From NCBI GenBank assembly GCA_965262565.1, contig CBDHFQ010000033.1:1-64000 (forward strand): DNA of 64,000 nt. Direction: 5' to 3'. The notes beneath the pieces were generated by a model, which saw only the letters and a list, made by a program, of their open reading frames with translations, ran no database searches and was not told the origin of the DNA. Positions within the stretch are counted from its first letter, which is position 1, and the number at the start of each line of letters is the position of its first letter. The position numbers were made by a program, and so were the translations under genes. Origin of the DNA: CBDHFQ01 sp965262565. GTDB taxonomy: Bacteria > Bacteroidota > Bacteroidia > J057. This document shows, piece after piece, positions 10,001-19,379 of this stretch.

Positions 10001-11546
10001 TTAATAAGTTTTAATCAATGTACTTTTATTCTCAAGCCATATAAAATCAGTAGATGTATGATTCCATCTTTCTGTTAGTTTGAGTGTTGCTGGGGTAGGA
10101 GAATAAGTAAATGAACCAAGAACAATATCTTGATCTCCATCTCTATCCATATCTCCCATTTCCATAGTTAACCACCTACCATCTAATACCTGCGAAAAAT
10201 AAAAAGGGATAAATTGGAATTTTTCTGAGTCCCTGTTTTCTAAATAGTAAAAAGATCCTTCAGGATAATGCATAAAATCGGGGAAGAAGGCCGTTAATGC
10301 AAAATCTATATCTCCATCCAGGTCAAAATCATGTGCAATAACCCTTGTAGCTCCATACATAGGGAAAAAATAGGTCTCATGAAACGTAAAATCCCCATTA
10401 TTTAAAAATATACGAAAGCCATGATAATCTTTGGAGAAATGAGAAAGATCGGCATTATCTCCCTGGACAATTCCAATATCTAAGTCTCCGTCTCCTTCGT
10501 AATCAAATATCTCAAACCAGCTAGAAACCGGATTCGGGAGGAAATTGTAGGAGTTGTTTAGCCCTAAAAACGCCATCATCTTGAGATAAAAAAAGGAAAA
10601 TCCCTTCATTTCCCTGAGCAGCTAAACCAATGATATCTTCATCTCCGTCTGAGTCTGCATCTAAGGTAAGCGACCTGATAAATCCCGGAACACTCAAAAG
10701 GGAGGAGGATTGGTACACTGAATCAGCATTTGTATCTATATAAGTGGAAAATAACTTCCCCTTGCTATGTCCATATTCGCTTATAATGAGTTTGGGCTGA
10801 CTATCTGGAGAACGTTGATACTTAGAAAAATGAACTGGGCGAACTATTTGATCCAATAAAAGAGTGTTACGATCCTGTTCCATTTTCCACAGTTTCCCCA
10901 GGGGTTGGTCTGAGGGGAAGATCGTTCCCATTTCCGTTACATACCAATGATCCTGTTCAGCCATTATCCAGGAAACAGGCGATGAAAAAGAAAAAGGTAA
11001 AGGTTCCAATTGGGAAGGAGTCCAGCTATAACATTTTCCTGTTGCAGTTCCTATAAGTAACTGTTGGTGGAGGGTATCCATCACCAAAGAAGTAATATTG
11101 GCTCCAGAAATTTGATCCAGCTCAAGAGAATGAACAGAAAATTGTGTTAATAGTTGAGTTTTAAACTTATTCTGTCTTGTTGTATCAGTATATGTGGTAT
11201 CTGGTGCCAATGATAAAATGTATTGCTTTTATTTGTTTCCATTGGGATTCGGGAAGGTTGGATTGGGAAGGGTATATTGCTGTTTGTCTGACGTAAAAAG
11301 CTTCTTGCATGGACATAGCTTGATAAGGAGAATAACCATTTTCATATATTCCCAACCGTGCGCCCATTTCAGGCAAAATATGTTGTTCCCAAAAAAACTT
11401 AGGTATGCGTTTTATGTCAGAAGGTAGATGACAACTACCGCAATAAGATTGATAAGACTTTTCAGGGGAAAAATTTGATGGATGTTGGCATGAATTTATC
11501 CAGAAGAAAATAAATAGGCAGAAAAAGCCTGGATCTTCTTAAGCAT
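10001..11546 (-). pseudogene. Haem-c lipoprotein with FG-GAP/VCBS repeats, broken by three frameshifts
   Basis: The minus-strand ATG at 11546 (MLKKIQAF) begins a lipoprotein signal that shifts frame in a T-run near 11525 and then reads CLFIFFWINSC, a proper lipobox. Next comes a haem-binding C-G-S-C-H, followed by FFWEQHILPEMGARLGIYE, the layout known from Bacteroidota proteins that pair one c-type haem with FG-GAP propeller repeats. A second shift lies near 11205, where the frame passes to LSLAPDTTYTDTT. A third lies near 10560, between FPPESGF and the resumed LPNPVSSWFEIFDYEG. The rest holds Asp-rich calcium-loop repeats (DADSDGDEDIIG, DYEGDGDLDIG, DFDLDGDIDF, DMDRDGDQDIV). The intact protein would be an outer-surface or periplasmic redox lipoprotein of about 510 residues. 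It overlaps the 3' end of the TPR gene. Confidence 0.7.
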
Positions 11547-12651
11547 AATTGTTCCGCTTCTTATAGGAATTAATCAACTGTTTAAACTTCTCTTCATTAG
11601 CATAAGCCTGAAAGGAAGGTTGTACCCATAGCATCAACTATATCCGTGTAGTAGTGTTCCAGGGCAAGGGTTAAATACTCATAGAAGGATTCTTTTTCAT
11701 TCATATCTGCATAAATCTCTGCGAGAGTGGCATATGCTATGTGATGTTGGGAATCAATTTCCAGGGCAGTCTGAGCATCTTCGATTGCTTCATCGAATTT
11801 ACCTTTTTTCCTCCAGATAGTCAGCTCTATTGTTATAGGCTAAAGGATTCGGGGCTATTTCCAAAGATTTGACATAATCTAATAATGCAGCTTCCTCATC
11901 TATATGGCTTTTTAGAACTCCTCTGTCCAAATAATAATTGGAATTGTATGGATTCAGGTCAATCAATCGATCATATGCTTTGATAGCTTCTTCTATTTGA
12001 TTTAACTCCTGTAGGCAATAGGACATCCAAATATACAATTCTTCTTGTCCGGGATTGATTTCCAGAGATTTATTAAAATCAAAAGCTGCTGCAGCAAAAT
12101 TGGGAGGGATTATTTTGATTTTAGCCATAGCTCTGAGGGCGTAGGTTTCCGAATCTTCATCCTCTTCCGAAAGAATTTGATCGAATATATCAATGGCTTT
12201 GGCAAACTGTCCCTGCTTCATGTAGATTTCCCCTATTCCCTTTCAAACTGGAAAAGTGATGTTCATCAAGCTTAAGAGCTGCTTGAAAATCTTCTTCTGC
12301 TTCTTCTAAATAGCTTTCAAAAGTAGCATGTAAGTGCATTTGGCCCCTTAAATATAAATAATCTGGTTCTTCAGGATTTAAATCGATGGCGTGATCATAA
12401 TCATCCGTGATTTGATGGAAAATGTCTGGATCAGTGTATGCAGCTTGATTATCTAACATTAATAAGGAGATTCCTCTCATGACATATACTTCGGCAATAG
12501 TATACTCTTCAGTGATTACCGTATCTAATGATGAGGCTTTTTCTTCTATACTAAATATGGCACGACTTAGCTCAGTGAACGCTTCCTGATATTTTTTTTG
12601 ATCGAAAGTTGATTTACCCTGATCTATCAACTGTTGTATTGTTTGTTCCAT
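11539..12651 (-). pseudogene. TPR-repeat protein broken by three frameshifts
   Basis: The minus-strand ATG at 12651 opens a cytoplasmic TPR protein (no signal peptide) with repeated 34-residue units such as YQEAFTELSRAIFSIEE and FAKAIDIFDQILSEEDE. The frame breaks near 12240 (an extra A: SLKG should continue as IGEIYMKQGQ), near 11812 (a run of six A where five give LEEKGKFDEAIEDA) and near 11622 (GGG where GG gives DAMVQPSFQAYANEE). The natural end is NSYKKRNNYA followed by TAA at 11541-11539. That stop lies inside the first codons of the haem lipoprotein gene, so the two were arranged for translational coupling. The repaired length is about 370 residues. TPRs mediate protein contacts and no partner can be named. 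Confidence 0.7.
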
Positions 12652-12667
12652 GGTTTAGATGCTATCC

Positions 12668-13348
12668 CTATATTGAAAAATGACGCCAGATTTCTGTGTT
12701 AGGAAGATGTATATTCAATGAAACGAGTTCTTTTTTAGTAGGATGAATAAATTCCAATGAATGAGCTAATAGCGCTATAGACTTATCGGGGAGAAAAGTT
12801 GTTTTTCCATATTTCACGTCTCCACAGATAACACACCCTATGCTAGCTAACTGTACCCTGATTTGATGTCGTCTTCCAGTTAAAGGCTTCACTTCTACCA
12901 ATGCATGTTGCCCGATAATTTGTTTTGTTTTATAGTGTAGCTTGGCCTCTTTACTGTGGGCTATTTCTTTAACATAAGCGCGCATAATATTTTTTCCAGC
13001 TATTTTCTTAAGAAAGTGAATTAATTCACCTGAATCAGGGGAAGGTGCTCTTTCCGTAACCGCTAAATAAGTTTTTTGCACTTTCCGCTGTTTAAATTGT
13101 TCACTCAATCTGCTCGCTGCCTTCGATGTTTTAGCTAAAAGAATAATTCCCCCTACAGGCCTGTCTAATCGATGTAATAGACCGACATAAACGTTTCCCG
13201 GTTTTTGGTATTTTTCCTTAATATAGTTACCCACCCAGTCAAAGACATTCAAATCATTACTCGCATCCGCCTGGGAAGGCATCCCAAAAGGTTTATTCAC
13301 AGCAATGAGATGGTTATCTTCGTAAATGATGTGGGGAGAGTAGGCCAA
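12668..13348 (-). CDS. RluA-family RNA pseudouridine synthase
   Basis: The 226-residue protein has the RluA catalytic motif HRLDRPVGG (the Asp is the nucleophile) near residue 60, preceded by IIYEDNHLIAVNKPFGMPSQ and followed by TYLAV and LTGRRHQIRVQLASIG, all typical of the family. The N-terminal S4 domain present in RluC/RluD is missing, so it belongs to the short branch with HRLDRPVGG, common in Bacteroidota. It isomerises uridine to pseudouridine in rRNA or tRNA, but the site is not predictable from this sequence. The start is a TTG. It sits 16 bases upstream of the TPR gene and 43 downstream of panB, suggesting one operon. Confidence 0.9.
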   Translation of the reverse strand: MAYSPHIIYEDNHLIAVNKPFGMPSQADASNDLNVFDWVGNYIKEKYQKPGNVYVGLLHRLDRPVGGIILLAKTSKAASRLSEQFKQRKVQKTYLAVTERAPSPDSGELIHFLKKIAGKNIMRAYVKEIAHSKEAKLHYKTKQIIGQHALVEVKPLTGRRHQIRVQLASIGCVICGDVKYGKTTFLPDKSIALLAHSLEFIHPTKKELVSLNIHLPNTEIWRHFSI

Positions 13349-13391
13349 AATGAGTTATATTAATATAATAGGTTCACAATCACAAAAGGGT

Positions 13392-14216
13392 TTATACTTC
13401 ATAGGACTCGTCTTCATTTGGAAAATCTTTTGATTTTACATCCTCAATGTAATTGCCAAAAGCCGTTAACATTTGATCATATAAATTTGCATATCGCCTT
13501 AAAAACCTTGGACTAAAATCCTTATTGATTCCCAGCATATCATGGCAGACTAATACTTGCCCATCACAGTAGGGACCTGCCCCTATTCCTATGGTGGGTA
13601 TGCTTAGTGACTGACTAACCATGGCTCCCAATTCCTGAGGAATTTTTTCAAGGACCAGTGCAAAACAACCTGCTTTTTGGAGCTTCTTTGCATCTTCCTT
13701 CAAAAGTTCTGCTTCTGCTTCACCTGTGGCTCTCACGGCATAAGTACCAAATTTGTAGATGGATTGAGGAGTAAGCCCTAAATGTCCCATAACAGGAATG
13801 CCTGCAGAAACAATTCGTCTTACTGATTCAACGATAAAAGTTCCACCTTCCATTTTAATAGCGTGTGCACCACTTTCTTTCATAATTCTGATAGCACTTT
13901 TAAGCGCATTTTTATGATCTCCCTGATAATAACCAAAAGGGAGGTCCACCACGACCAGGGCACGCTTTACGCCTCTGACTACTGCACTAGCATGATCTAT
14001 CATTTGATCAAGAGTGATGGGTAGCGTTGTTTCATGACCGTGAATCACATTTGAAGCAGAATCCCCTACCAGGATAACATCCATACCAGCATCATCTATA
14101 ATTCTGGAAAAAGCAAAATCATATGCAGTAAGCATAGCTATCTTTTCTCCATTCCTTTTCATTTCACGTAGTACGTGAGTAGTAACTCTTTTTTTCGTTT
14201 TCTGTACCGCAGACAT
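13392..14216 (-). CDS. panB: 3-methyl-2-oxobutanoate hydroxymethyltransferase
   Basis: The 274-residue protein carries the PanB signatures: [55 protein letters not shown], and [12 protein letters not shown]. The metal-binding Asp residues (GDS, VVD) and the catalytic Glu region (VLEKIP) are present. It adds a hydroxymethyl group from methylene-THF to 2-oxoisovalerate, the committed step of pantothenate and so CoA synthesis, in the cytoplasm. The length is normal. The other pantothenate genes are not adjacent, but coaBC of the same pathway is within the window at 19.7 kb. It is the first gene of a minus-strand run through the pseudouridine synthase, the TPR gene and the haem lipoprotein. Confidence 0.96.
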   Translation of the reverse strand: MSAVQKTKKRVTTHVLREMKRNGEKIAMLTAYDFAFSRIIDDAGMDVILVGDSASNVIHGHETTLPITLDQMIDHASAVVRGVKRALVVVDLPFGYYQGDHKNALKSAIRIMKESGAHAIKMEGGTFIVESVRRIVSAGIPVMGHLGLTPQSIYKFGTYAVRATGEAEAELLKEDAKKLQKAGCFALVLEKIPQELGAMVSQSLSIPTIGIGAGPYCDGQVLVCHDMLGINKDFSPRFLRRYANLYDQMLTAFGNYIEDVKSKDFPNEDESYEV

Positions 14217-14501
14217 ATAGATAAAAATATAATCTCATAAAAATTAAGGCAGTGAAATTACCTAAATAAATCTTTATTACATGAGAAACAGGAATATTAG
14301 TGTATATAAACCATTCATTTCGGCTTAATAATTAATGCAACAATCAATAATTTCTAACTTCAGTGATGTAGGGGGCTGCCCAAAAAAGACTTTGAATATC
14401 AAGGTAAAGAAATTAGCTTTTGAGAAATAGATAAGGTAAGTAGTTTCGGTCTGGAACCTATTCATGATCAGAATAATAATAACCTACAATTTTGTCCATT
14501 T
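14217..14501. other. Divergent intergenic region
   Basis: About 285 AT-rich bases separate panB from the receiver gene. No tRNA, riboswitch-like fold or terminator was found. A CAATTTTG at 14490 resembles a -7 element but lacks the leading TA. Confidence 0.35.
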
Positions 14502-14879
14502 ATGATGAATAAAATCTTAGTAGTTGAAGATGATGAAGTAAACTTAATGATAGCGGAACACGTGTTAACCAAAGAAGGGTTTGAGGTTACCACTGTTAAC
14601 AATGGGGAAGAAGCTATTGAAATCGTAAAAATCAAGCGGTTTGATATGATTTTAATGGATATTGAGATGCCTATAATGGATGGACTGGAAGCTACCCCTG
14701 TTATCAGACAATTGGATAATGGAAAAGGGATACCTATTATCGCTTTGACTGCTCATCACATGCCAGAAAAAATTCAGCAATTTAGAAATGCAGGAATGGA
14801 TGATTACATTATAAAACCTATAGATCCTGTAAAGTTTACAAATATTTCTGATAGATATTTTAAGGCCGGAACAGCTTGA
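14502..14879 (+). CDS. Stand-alone CheY-like response regulator
   Basis: The 125-residue single receiver domain has the acidic pair in VVEDDEVN, the phosphorylatable Asp in ILMDIEMPIMDGLEA, the Thr of ALTAH and the Lys of YIIKPIDP. All five functional positions of an active receiver are therefore present. There is no output domain and no histidine kinase nearby, so the partner must be encoded elsewhere. The MDGLEAT style with an ALTAH switch is usual for receivers fed by hybrid kinases and Hpt phosphorelays. A short intergenic gap separates it from panB on the opposite strand and from the OmpA-type gene downstream. Confidence 0.9.
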   Translation: MMNKILVVEDDEVNLMIAEHVLTKEGFEVTTVNNGEEAIEIVKIKRFDMILMDIEMPIMDGLEATPVIRQLDNGKGIPIIALTAHHMPEKIQQFRNAGMDDYIIKPIDPVKFTNISDRYFKAGTA

Positions 14880-14994
14880 TATATTAGTCATACCAGCATT
14901 TTATTAGACTCCAAGTATATATCTGATTGGTTAATTACCTCTTTTTCCATCAAGTATCTAATTTGATTTACTTTCTCAGTATGTAATTTTCTGT

Positions 14995-15002
14995 TATATT
15001 TG
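14995..15002 (+). promoter_or_regulatory. Candidate -7 element upstream of the OmpA-domain gene
   Basis: TATATTTG matches TAnnTTTG exactly, 50 bases before the ATG. The -33 side is weak: a TTTC with 19-base spacing, and a TTTG with 29. Confidence 0.4.
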
Positions 15003-15051
15003 AATTGTATTTTACCTTGACGCAAGGTTTACTAATATTGGGGAAATTACT

Positions 15052-16545
15052 ATGAGAAACCTTTTAGCATGGATTGTTTGCACATCAGTCACCCTATTAC
15101 CATCCTTAGGGCAACAGTTCGTGATAGATACTACTTTTTTTGAATTTGATGAAGCTTCTTTAAAGCAGGAATTCACAGAAAAAATCGATTCATTAGTTTC
15201 GAGCATTCAGTCATATCCTAACTATTATATAGAAATTTTTGGGCACACGGACAGTATAGGTACAGAAGTTTATAATCAGCAATTATCTGAACTTAGGGCT
15301 AAGGCTGTGGTCAATTATTTGGTCGATAAAGGATTAAATGTAAATCGAATCGCTGCCAAAGGCTTTGGAACACAGAAACCTGCAGCACCGAATGATACGT
15401 TTTGGGGCAGAAGTAAAAACAGAAGAGCCGATATAGCGGTCATTTATACAGATCAGGAAGGTTTGGCGAGTTTAGGTGAAGGGTTGGGAATATTTGATGA
15501 ATCGGGTACAGCAGGAACTAATAGAGATGGATCAGATGGAGGCCAAAATGGAAATTCTACAGGAACAGATGCAGACGGTAATCCATTGCAAGATGGTTCA
15601 TCTGGTGATATGGATTTATCAGGAGCTGATGGAGAAAATGCAAATAATCCTGTTGATTTAGTAGATACAATTTATGCTGACTACAACCCTTTTTCCTTGA
15701 GACCAGCGGCTCAAACGTATGTATATACGCCCCAGGGAGCTAAAATAGTCATTCCTCCAAGTAGTTTTGAAACAGATAAAGAATCTATCAATTTTGAAGT
15801 GAATGAGTTATTGAGTAGAAAAGACATTTTACTCTCGGGAATGCCTACTGTCTCTAAAGATGGACCATTAGAGACGTTAGGAATGATTTCCTTGGAGGCT
15901 ACAGATAGAGGTAGAAGAGTAAGAATTAAAGGGGATAAACCCATATTAATAGAATTTCCAGTGGTTGAGCAAGAGGAAGGAGTTGCGCTATATGAAGGAA
16001 AAGGAGGAGAAAGGGGAAGCAGAAGAGCTAGTGTATCAGGTGCGGTATCAGGATTTAGGCCAGTTGTTAGCTGGATTCTAGAAGATGACATACCTCTAGC
16101 ATTCAATAATGCTGAAGATCACTATTCATTTAGCCTTACAGATCTGGGAAGAATTAATTTGGCTCGTCCACTTTTTGTAGCGGAAGGTACTGATAAAGAG
16201 GATGAAGGATTTGACGTATTTGTGAAGTTAAAAGGGAAAAGATTTGAAAAAAATACTACTGTATTTGTAGTTTCTCAAGAGCATAATGCATTTGTTCCTC
16301 TGAGAAAGGAAAGTAAAAGAAACTATGAAGAAAGTAGGGTGAGATTTTTTGATCCTGAATCAAATCTTACGTTGGTCGCTATTCAGTATGATAATGATGA
16401 TGAACCTTATCTTGCGACCAAGTCTATTTCCCTAAGCAGACAGCTAAGACAAGGGAAAAAAGATCCTAGGCCTTTTGTTTATATAAAAGCTAAATTTAAG
16501 AAAGCAGATGAGGAAGAGTTCATCGAAAGATTAGAAGATATCTAG
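15052..16545 (+). CDS. Secreted OmpA-like peptidoglycan-binding domain protein with a long unknown C-terminal part
   Basis: The 497-residue protein has a signal peptide (MRNLLAWIVCTSVTLLPSLG), then at once an OmpA C-terminal-like domain (about residues 25-135: TFFEFDEASL, IFGHTDSIGT, QLSELRAKAVVNYL, GFGTQKP, RSKNRRADI). The Asp and Arg that bind diaminopimelate in this family are both visible. A Gly/Asp/Asn-rich linker of about 60 residues follows (near 15480-15660), then about 280 residues I do not recognise, starting with a probable beta-sandwich (YVYTPQGAKIVIPPSSF). The order is reversed relative to classical OmpA, where the peptidoglycan-binding domain is C-terminal. It probably anchors a periplasmic module to the wall. 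The convergent membrane protein gene ends 11 bases downstream. Confidence 0.82.
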   Translation: MRNLLAWIVCTSVTLLPSLGQQFVIDTTFFEFDEASLKQEFTEKIDSLVSSIQSYPNYYIEIFGHTDSIGTEVYNQQLSELRAKAVVNYLVDKGLNVNRIAAKGFGTQKPAAPNDTFWGRSKNRRADIAVIYTDQEGLASLGEGLGIFDESGTAGTNRDGSDGGQNGNSTGTDADGNPLQDGSSGDMDLSGADGENANNPVDLVDTIYADYNPFSLRPAAQTYVYTPQGAKIVIPPSSFETDKESINFEVNELLSRKDILLSGMPTVSKDGPLETLGMISLEATDRGRRVRIKGDKPILIEFPVVEQEEGVALYEGKGGERGSRRASVSGAVSGFRPVVSWILEDDIPLAFNNAEDHYSFSLTDLGRINLARPLFVAEGTDKEDEGFDVFVKLKGKRFEKNTTVFVVSQEHNAFVPLRKESKRNYEESRVRFFDPESNLTLVAIQYDNDDEPYLATKSISLSRQLRQGKKDPRPFVYIKAKFKKADEEEFIERLEDI

Positions 16546-16555
16546 TTTAAAGATT

Positions 16556-18232
16556 TTAATAGCTTGCTGGTGCAGGGCCTGTCTGTGTATTTTCATAGAG
16601 AGGCCCCTTTCTTTGACTATCAAACATATATACCTCAAAAAAAGCAAGCTCTTCAATTAAGGTTCCGTATTGACGAACATAAGATGAAATCATCGATCCG
16701 TATTTACCATCTTCTTCAATTCTATCAAGCTTATCTTTCTCAATGAAAATAACATCTATCTCCTCTAAAACAGATTGAAATAATCCATCTTTATGATCCG
16801 CATATTGCATTTCAGCATTGTGAGCCCAATCGACTGGAAAAGGATTTTGTGATTGGGTAAAAAGATGGGCAGAAGGGAGCGAAGGTAGTACTGTATACGT
16901 ATCTCCATATTTATGATATAAATCATTTAATTCGGCTAACTTCATATAGATAGGTTCTCCGCCGTATATATTTTTTAGGGTTGGAAAGATATCTCCCAAA
17001 TGAAAGCTGATTTCTGATTTTGGTACATCACGGTAAGGATACTGATTGAGCAGTGTGAAAGCCCAAGCCAGAATTAAGCAAATCATGCCATAAAAATAAC
17101 GTGGCACGCGGAATTCGAACTCATCATATAATCCAAATATAAAGCCGAATAGCATCGGAGTGAAAAAAAGCATTGGAGTCCTGTATCCCCAACTAAGGCT
17201 GCTACACCATGCCGTAACCAGAAGCATCAGTAATACACTGTGGGCTTTTGTGTTGATCCATGTTCCTTTAATACCTATTCCCACAGCGAGCAAAAACATA
17301 GCTTGACTCATTCCAAATGATGGTGCTATATATTCATTCGTTTGTATGGCTTTGATGACGTGCAACATGAGCAAACCTAAAAAAATGATCCAGCAAATGG
17401 CTGCGGGGGTAAACTTCCAGTGTCCCGGAAAAATAAACCTGTTTTGAATACGCCACAATATGATAATAGGCAACACAATAAGGAAAAATGGTTTTGCATA
17501 TTTTATAATGCCTATTTCCCATAAATCTTTGAGGGTCGCTGCACCTGAAGTTTGTTGGATAAATGAATGGACGTAATCAGGATTTATATAGGCTAAACCT
17601 AGAAAAGCGATGAGGTTTATCCCAGCGAATATTCCAAAAATCTTAAAAGCGAATCTTCGTCCGTGGAGGATCGTCAGTAGAATAGGGCCGAAAAATATTA
17701 AGGGATAAAATGCCTGTTTACACAAGGCGGCAAACAGAAGAAACTGAAGCCCAATGAGGGCTTTGAACATTGGTTTGCCCACTACAAGAGAATATATTCC
17801 TATGGAAGCAAAAAGTAGCCCATCGACAGTATGCCAAGGCATGGGAGGATAATTATGTACACTGAGGATGAAGGCCATAATAGCAAACAGGGCAGGAGAA
17901 ATACCTATTGCCTGAAAATCAAAGTATATTTGTAAGGTTCTGGTACATACCCATACAGTAATGGCCATAAACAAATAGAAAATCAGTCGTTCTGACCAGA
18001 TAGGTTGAGAGAAGGTGAGCGGAATACTATGTAAATAAATACTTAATGGCGGTCTTACATAAGTAAAGTCTGTATATGGTGCCTCACCTTGTAGAATTCT
18101 CCATGAAAGGCCTTGTATGAATCCATGATCTGTATCTGAGTAGCCATACTTTCCAAATGCCACCATATATAATAGTCCCATGATTAAACACATGGTTCCA
18201 ACACTAACCCAATCATCAAGCCTAAATTTCAT
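16556..18232 (-). CDS. Polytopic membrane protein, GT-C glycosyltransferase-like
   Basis: The 558-residue protein has roughly ten hydrophobic segments over its first 400 residues and a soluble C-terminal tail. The first periplasmic loop has acidic pairs (SDTDHGF) and APYTDFTYVRPP, an arrangement resembling the GT39/PMT-type GT-C enzymes in which loop-1 Asp residues bind the polyprenyl-phosphate sugar. It may transfer sugars from a lipid carrier to lipid A, glycan or protein on the periplasmic face. The match is by architecture and the loop only, so the assignment is tentative. It stands alone between two plus-strand genes with no other polysaccharide genes nearby. Confidence 0.6.
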   Translation of the reverse strand: MKFRLDDWVSVGTMCLIMGLLYMVAFGKYGYSDTDHGFIQGLSWRILQGEAPYTDFTYVRPPLSIYLHSIPLTFSQPIWSERLIFYLFMAITVWVCTRTLQIYFDFQAIGISPALFAIMAFILSVHNYPPMPWHTVDGLLFASIGIYSLVVGKPMFKALIGLQFLLFAALCKQAFYPLIFFGPILLTILHGRRFAFKIFGIFAGINLIAFLGLAYINPDYVHSFIQQTSGAATLKDLWEIGIIKYAKPFFLIVLPIIILWRIQNRFIFPGHWKFTPAAICWIIFLGLLMLHVIKAIQTNEYIAPSFGMSQAMFLLAVGIGIKGTWINTKAHSVLLMLLVTAWCSSLSWGYRTPMLFFTPMLFGFIFGLYDEFEFRVPRYFYGMICLILAWAFTLLNQYPYRDVPKSEISFHLGDIFPTLKNIYGGEPIYMKLAELNDLYHKYGDTYTVLPSLPSAHLFTQSQNPFPVDWAHNAEMQYADHKDGLFQSVLEEIDVIFIEKDKLDRIEEDGKYGSMISSYVRQYGTLIEELAFFEVYMFDSQRKGPLYENTQTGPAPASY

Positions 18233-18444
18233 ATTTTGTTCAAACTCGGCACAGTTGTGAAGCGTAAGTTAGTAAAATTATAAAAAGAACAGCGTTGATT
18301 ACATTTTATGCGATCGTAAAAGTTAATTTTGACTGCCAGGCGGGTTTTATTAATCTTTTTACCGATGGAACAAACCTAAGAAGAATAAGCTTCGTTCCCT
18401 TTACGGAATCTTGTAAGGATTTTCTAAGAGCAGCGTAATTTTTG

Positions 18445-18452
18445 TAACTTTG
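18445..18452 (+). promoter_or_regulatory. -7 promoter element for bamD
   Basis: TAACTTTG fits TAnnTTTG and ends five bases before the bamD ATG at 18458. If used, the transcript would start at or next to the start codon, i.e. nearly leaderless. No TTTG sits at the expected upstream distance. Confidence 0.4.
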
Positions 18453-18457
18453 ATGTC

Positions 18458-19294
18458 ATGAAGGAAAAGAAAACAATTTTATATACTATATGTGCCCTCA
18501 TATTGGTGATTTCGATAGGATGTTCAAAGGATTATAGAAAGTATAGAAAATATAGCACAAAGGGAACGATTCCTGAGCGTGATTCGGCTGCCTTTTTCTT
18601 TTATGAAAAAGAAGATTACGAAAAAGCGGGTTTTCTTTTGGAGGAATTATTGGGCTTGTACCGAGGGAATCCTAGAGCAGAAGAAATCTTATATCATCTG
18701 GCATACACAAAGTTCAAGCAAAGAAACTATTTATTATCGTCGTATTATTTTGAGCAATATGCCAATAATTATCCTAATAATGCTCGATCTGAAGAATGTG
18801 CGTTTCAAGCAGCTTATGGATATTACTTACAATCGGCCCCATATTATCTAGATCAAAGCCCTACGAAACAAGCTCTTGAAAAATTTCAGTTATTTGTGGT
18901 TTCTTATCCAGCTTCTGAACGAAACGAAAAAGCAAATACCTTAATTAAAGAATTAAGAGAAAGGCTGGCTAAAAAAGAGTATGAGCAGGCTAATTTATAT
19001 TATAAAATTGAGAGTTATAAAGCTGCCGTTACAGCCTTCGAAGCCTTCTTGTCAGATTACCCTGATTCCAGATTTAGGGAGGAAGCTACTTATATGCTAT
19101 TCAAGTCAGCTGTATCTTTTGCGGATATAAGCACTGAAAGAAGAAAAAAGAATAGATATTTAGATGCATTAGATTTGTATAAAGAGTTTGTGGATTTGTA
19201 TCCTGAAAGCAGTCTCCTGAGAGAAGCAGAAAATATTTATGTAAAATTAAGGAAAACCTTGGAAAAATTGGAGGAGGATAGTGAAACATCTTAA
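18458..19294 (+). CDS. bamD: Outer membrane protein assembly factor BamD (lipoprotein)
   Basis: The 278-residue protein has a lipoprotein signal with lipobox V-I-S-I-G-C near residue 22, and then TPR-like repeats typical of BamD/ComL: FFFYEKEDYEKAGFLLEEL, YHLAYTKFKQRNYLLSSYYF, QYANNYPNN, and the closing helix ALDLYKEFVDLYPESSLLRE. It is part of the BAM complex that folds beta-barrel proteins into the outer membrane and acts as a lipid-anchored periplasmic scaffold contacting BamA. The order bamD-rpoZ-coaBC-porD on one strand is widely conserved in Bacteroidota and supports the call. rpoZ begins 86 bases downstream behind its own promoter-like element. Confidence 0.92.
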   Translation: MKEKKTILYTICALILVISIGCSKDYRKYRKYSTKGTIPERDSAAFFFYEKEDYEKAGFLLEELLGLYRGNPRAEEILYHLAYTKFKQRNYLLSSYYFEQYANNYPNNARSEECAFQAAYGYYLQSAPYYLDQSPTKQALEKFQLFVVSYPASERNEKANTLIKELRERLAKKEYEQANLYYKIESYKAAVTAFEAFLSDYPDSRFREEATYMLFKSAVSFADISTERRKKNRYLDALDLYKEFVDLYPESSLLREAENIYVKLRKTLEKLEEDSETS

Positions 19295-19335
19295 GCTTTG
19301 ATTAAGTATAATGAGGTTGTTTCATGAATTATACC

Positions 19336-19343
19336 TAATTTTG
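19336..19343 (+). promoter_or_regulatory. -7 promoter element for rpoZ-coaBC
   Basis: TAATTTTG fits TAnnTTTG, 37 bases upstream of the rpoZ ATG. A TTG lies 16 bases further upstream, shorter than the usual spacing, so the -33 side is uncertain. Confidence 0.45.
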
Positions 19344-19379
19344 CATTCTTAATACTAGTATTATAAAAAGTTACGATTT

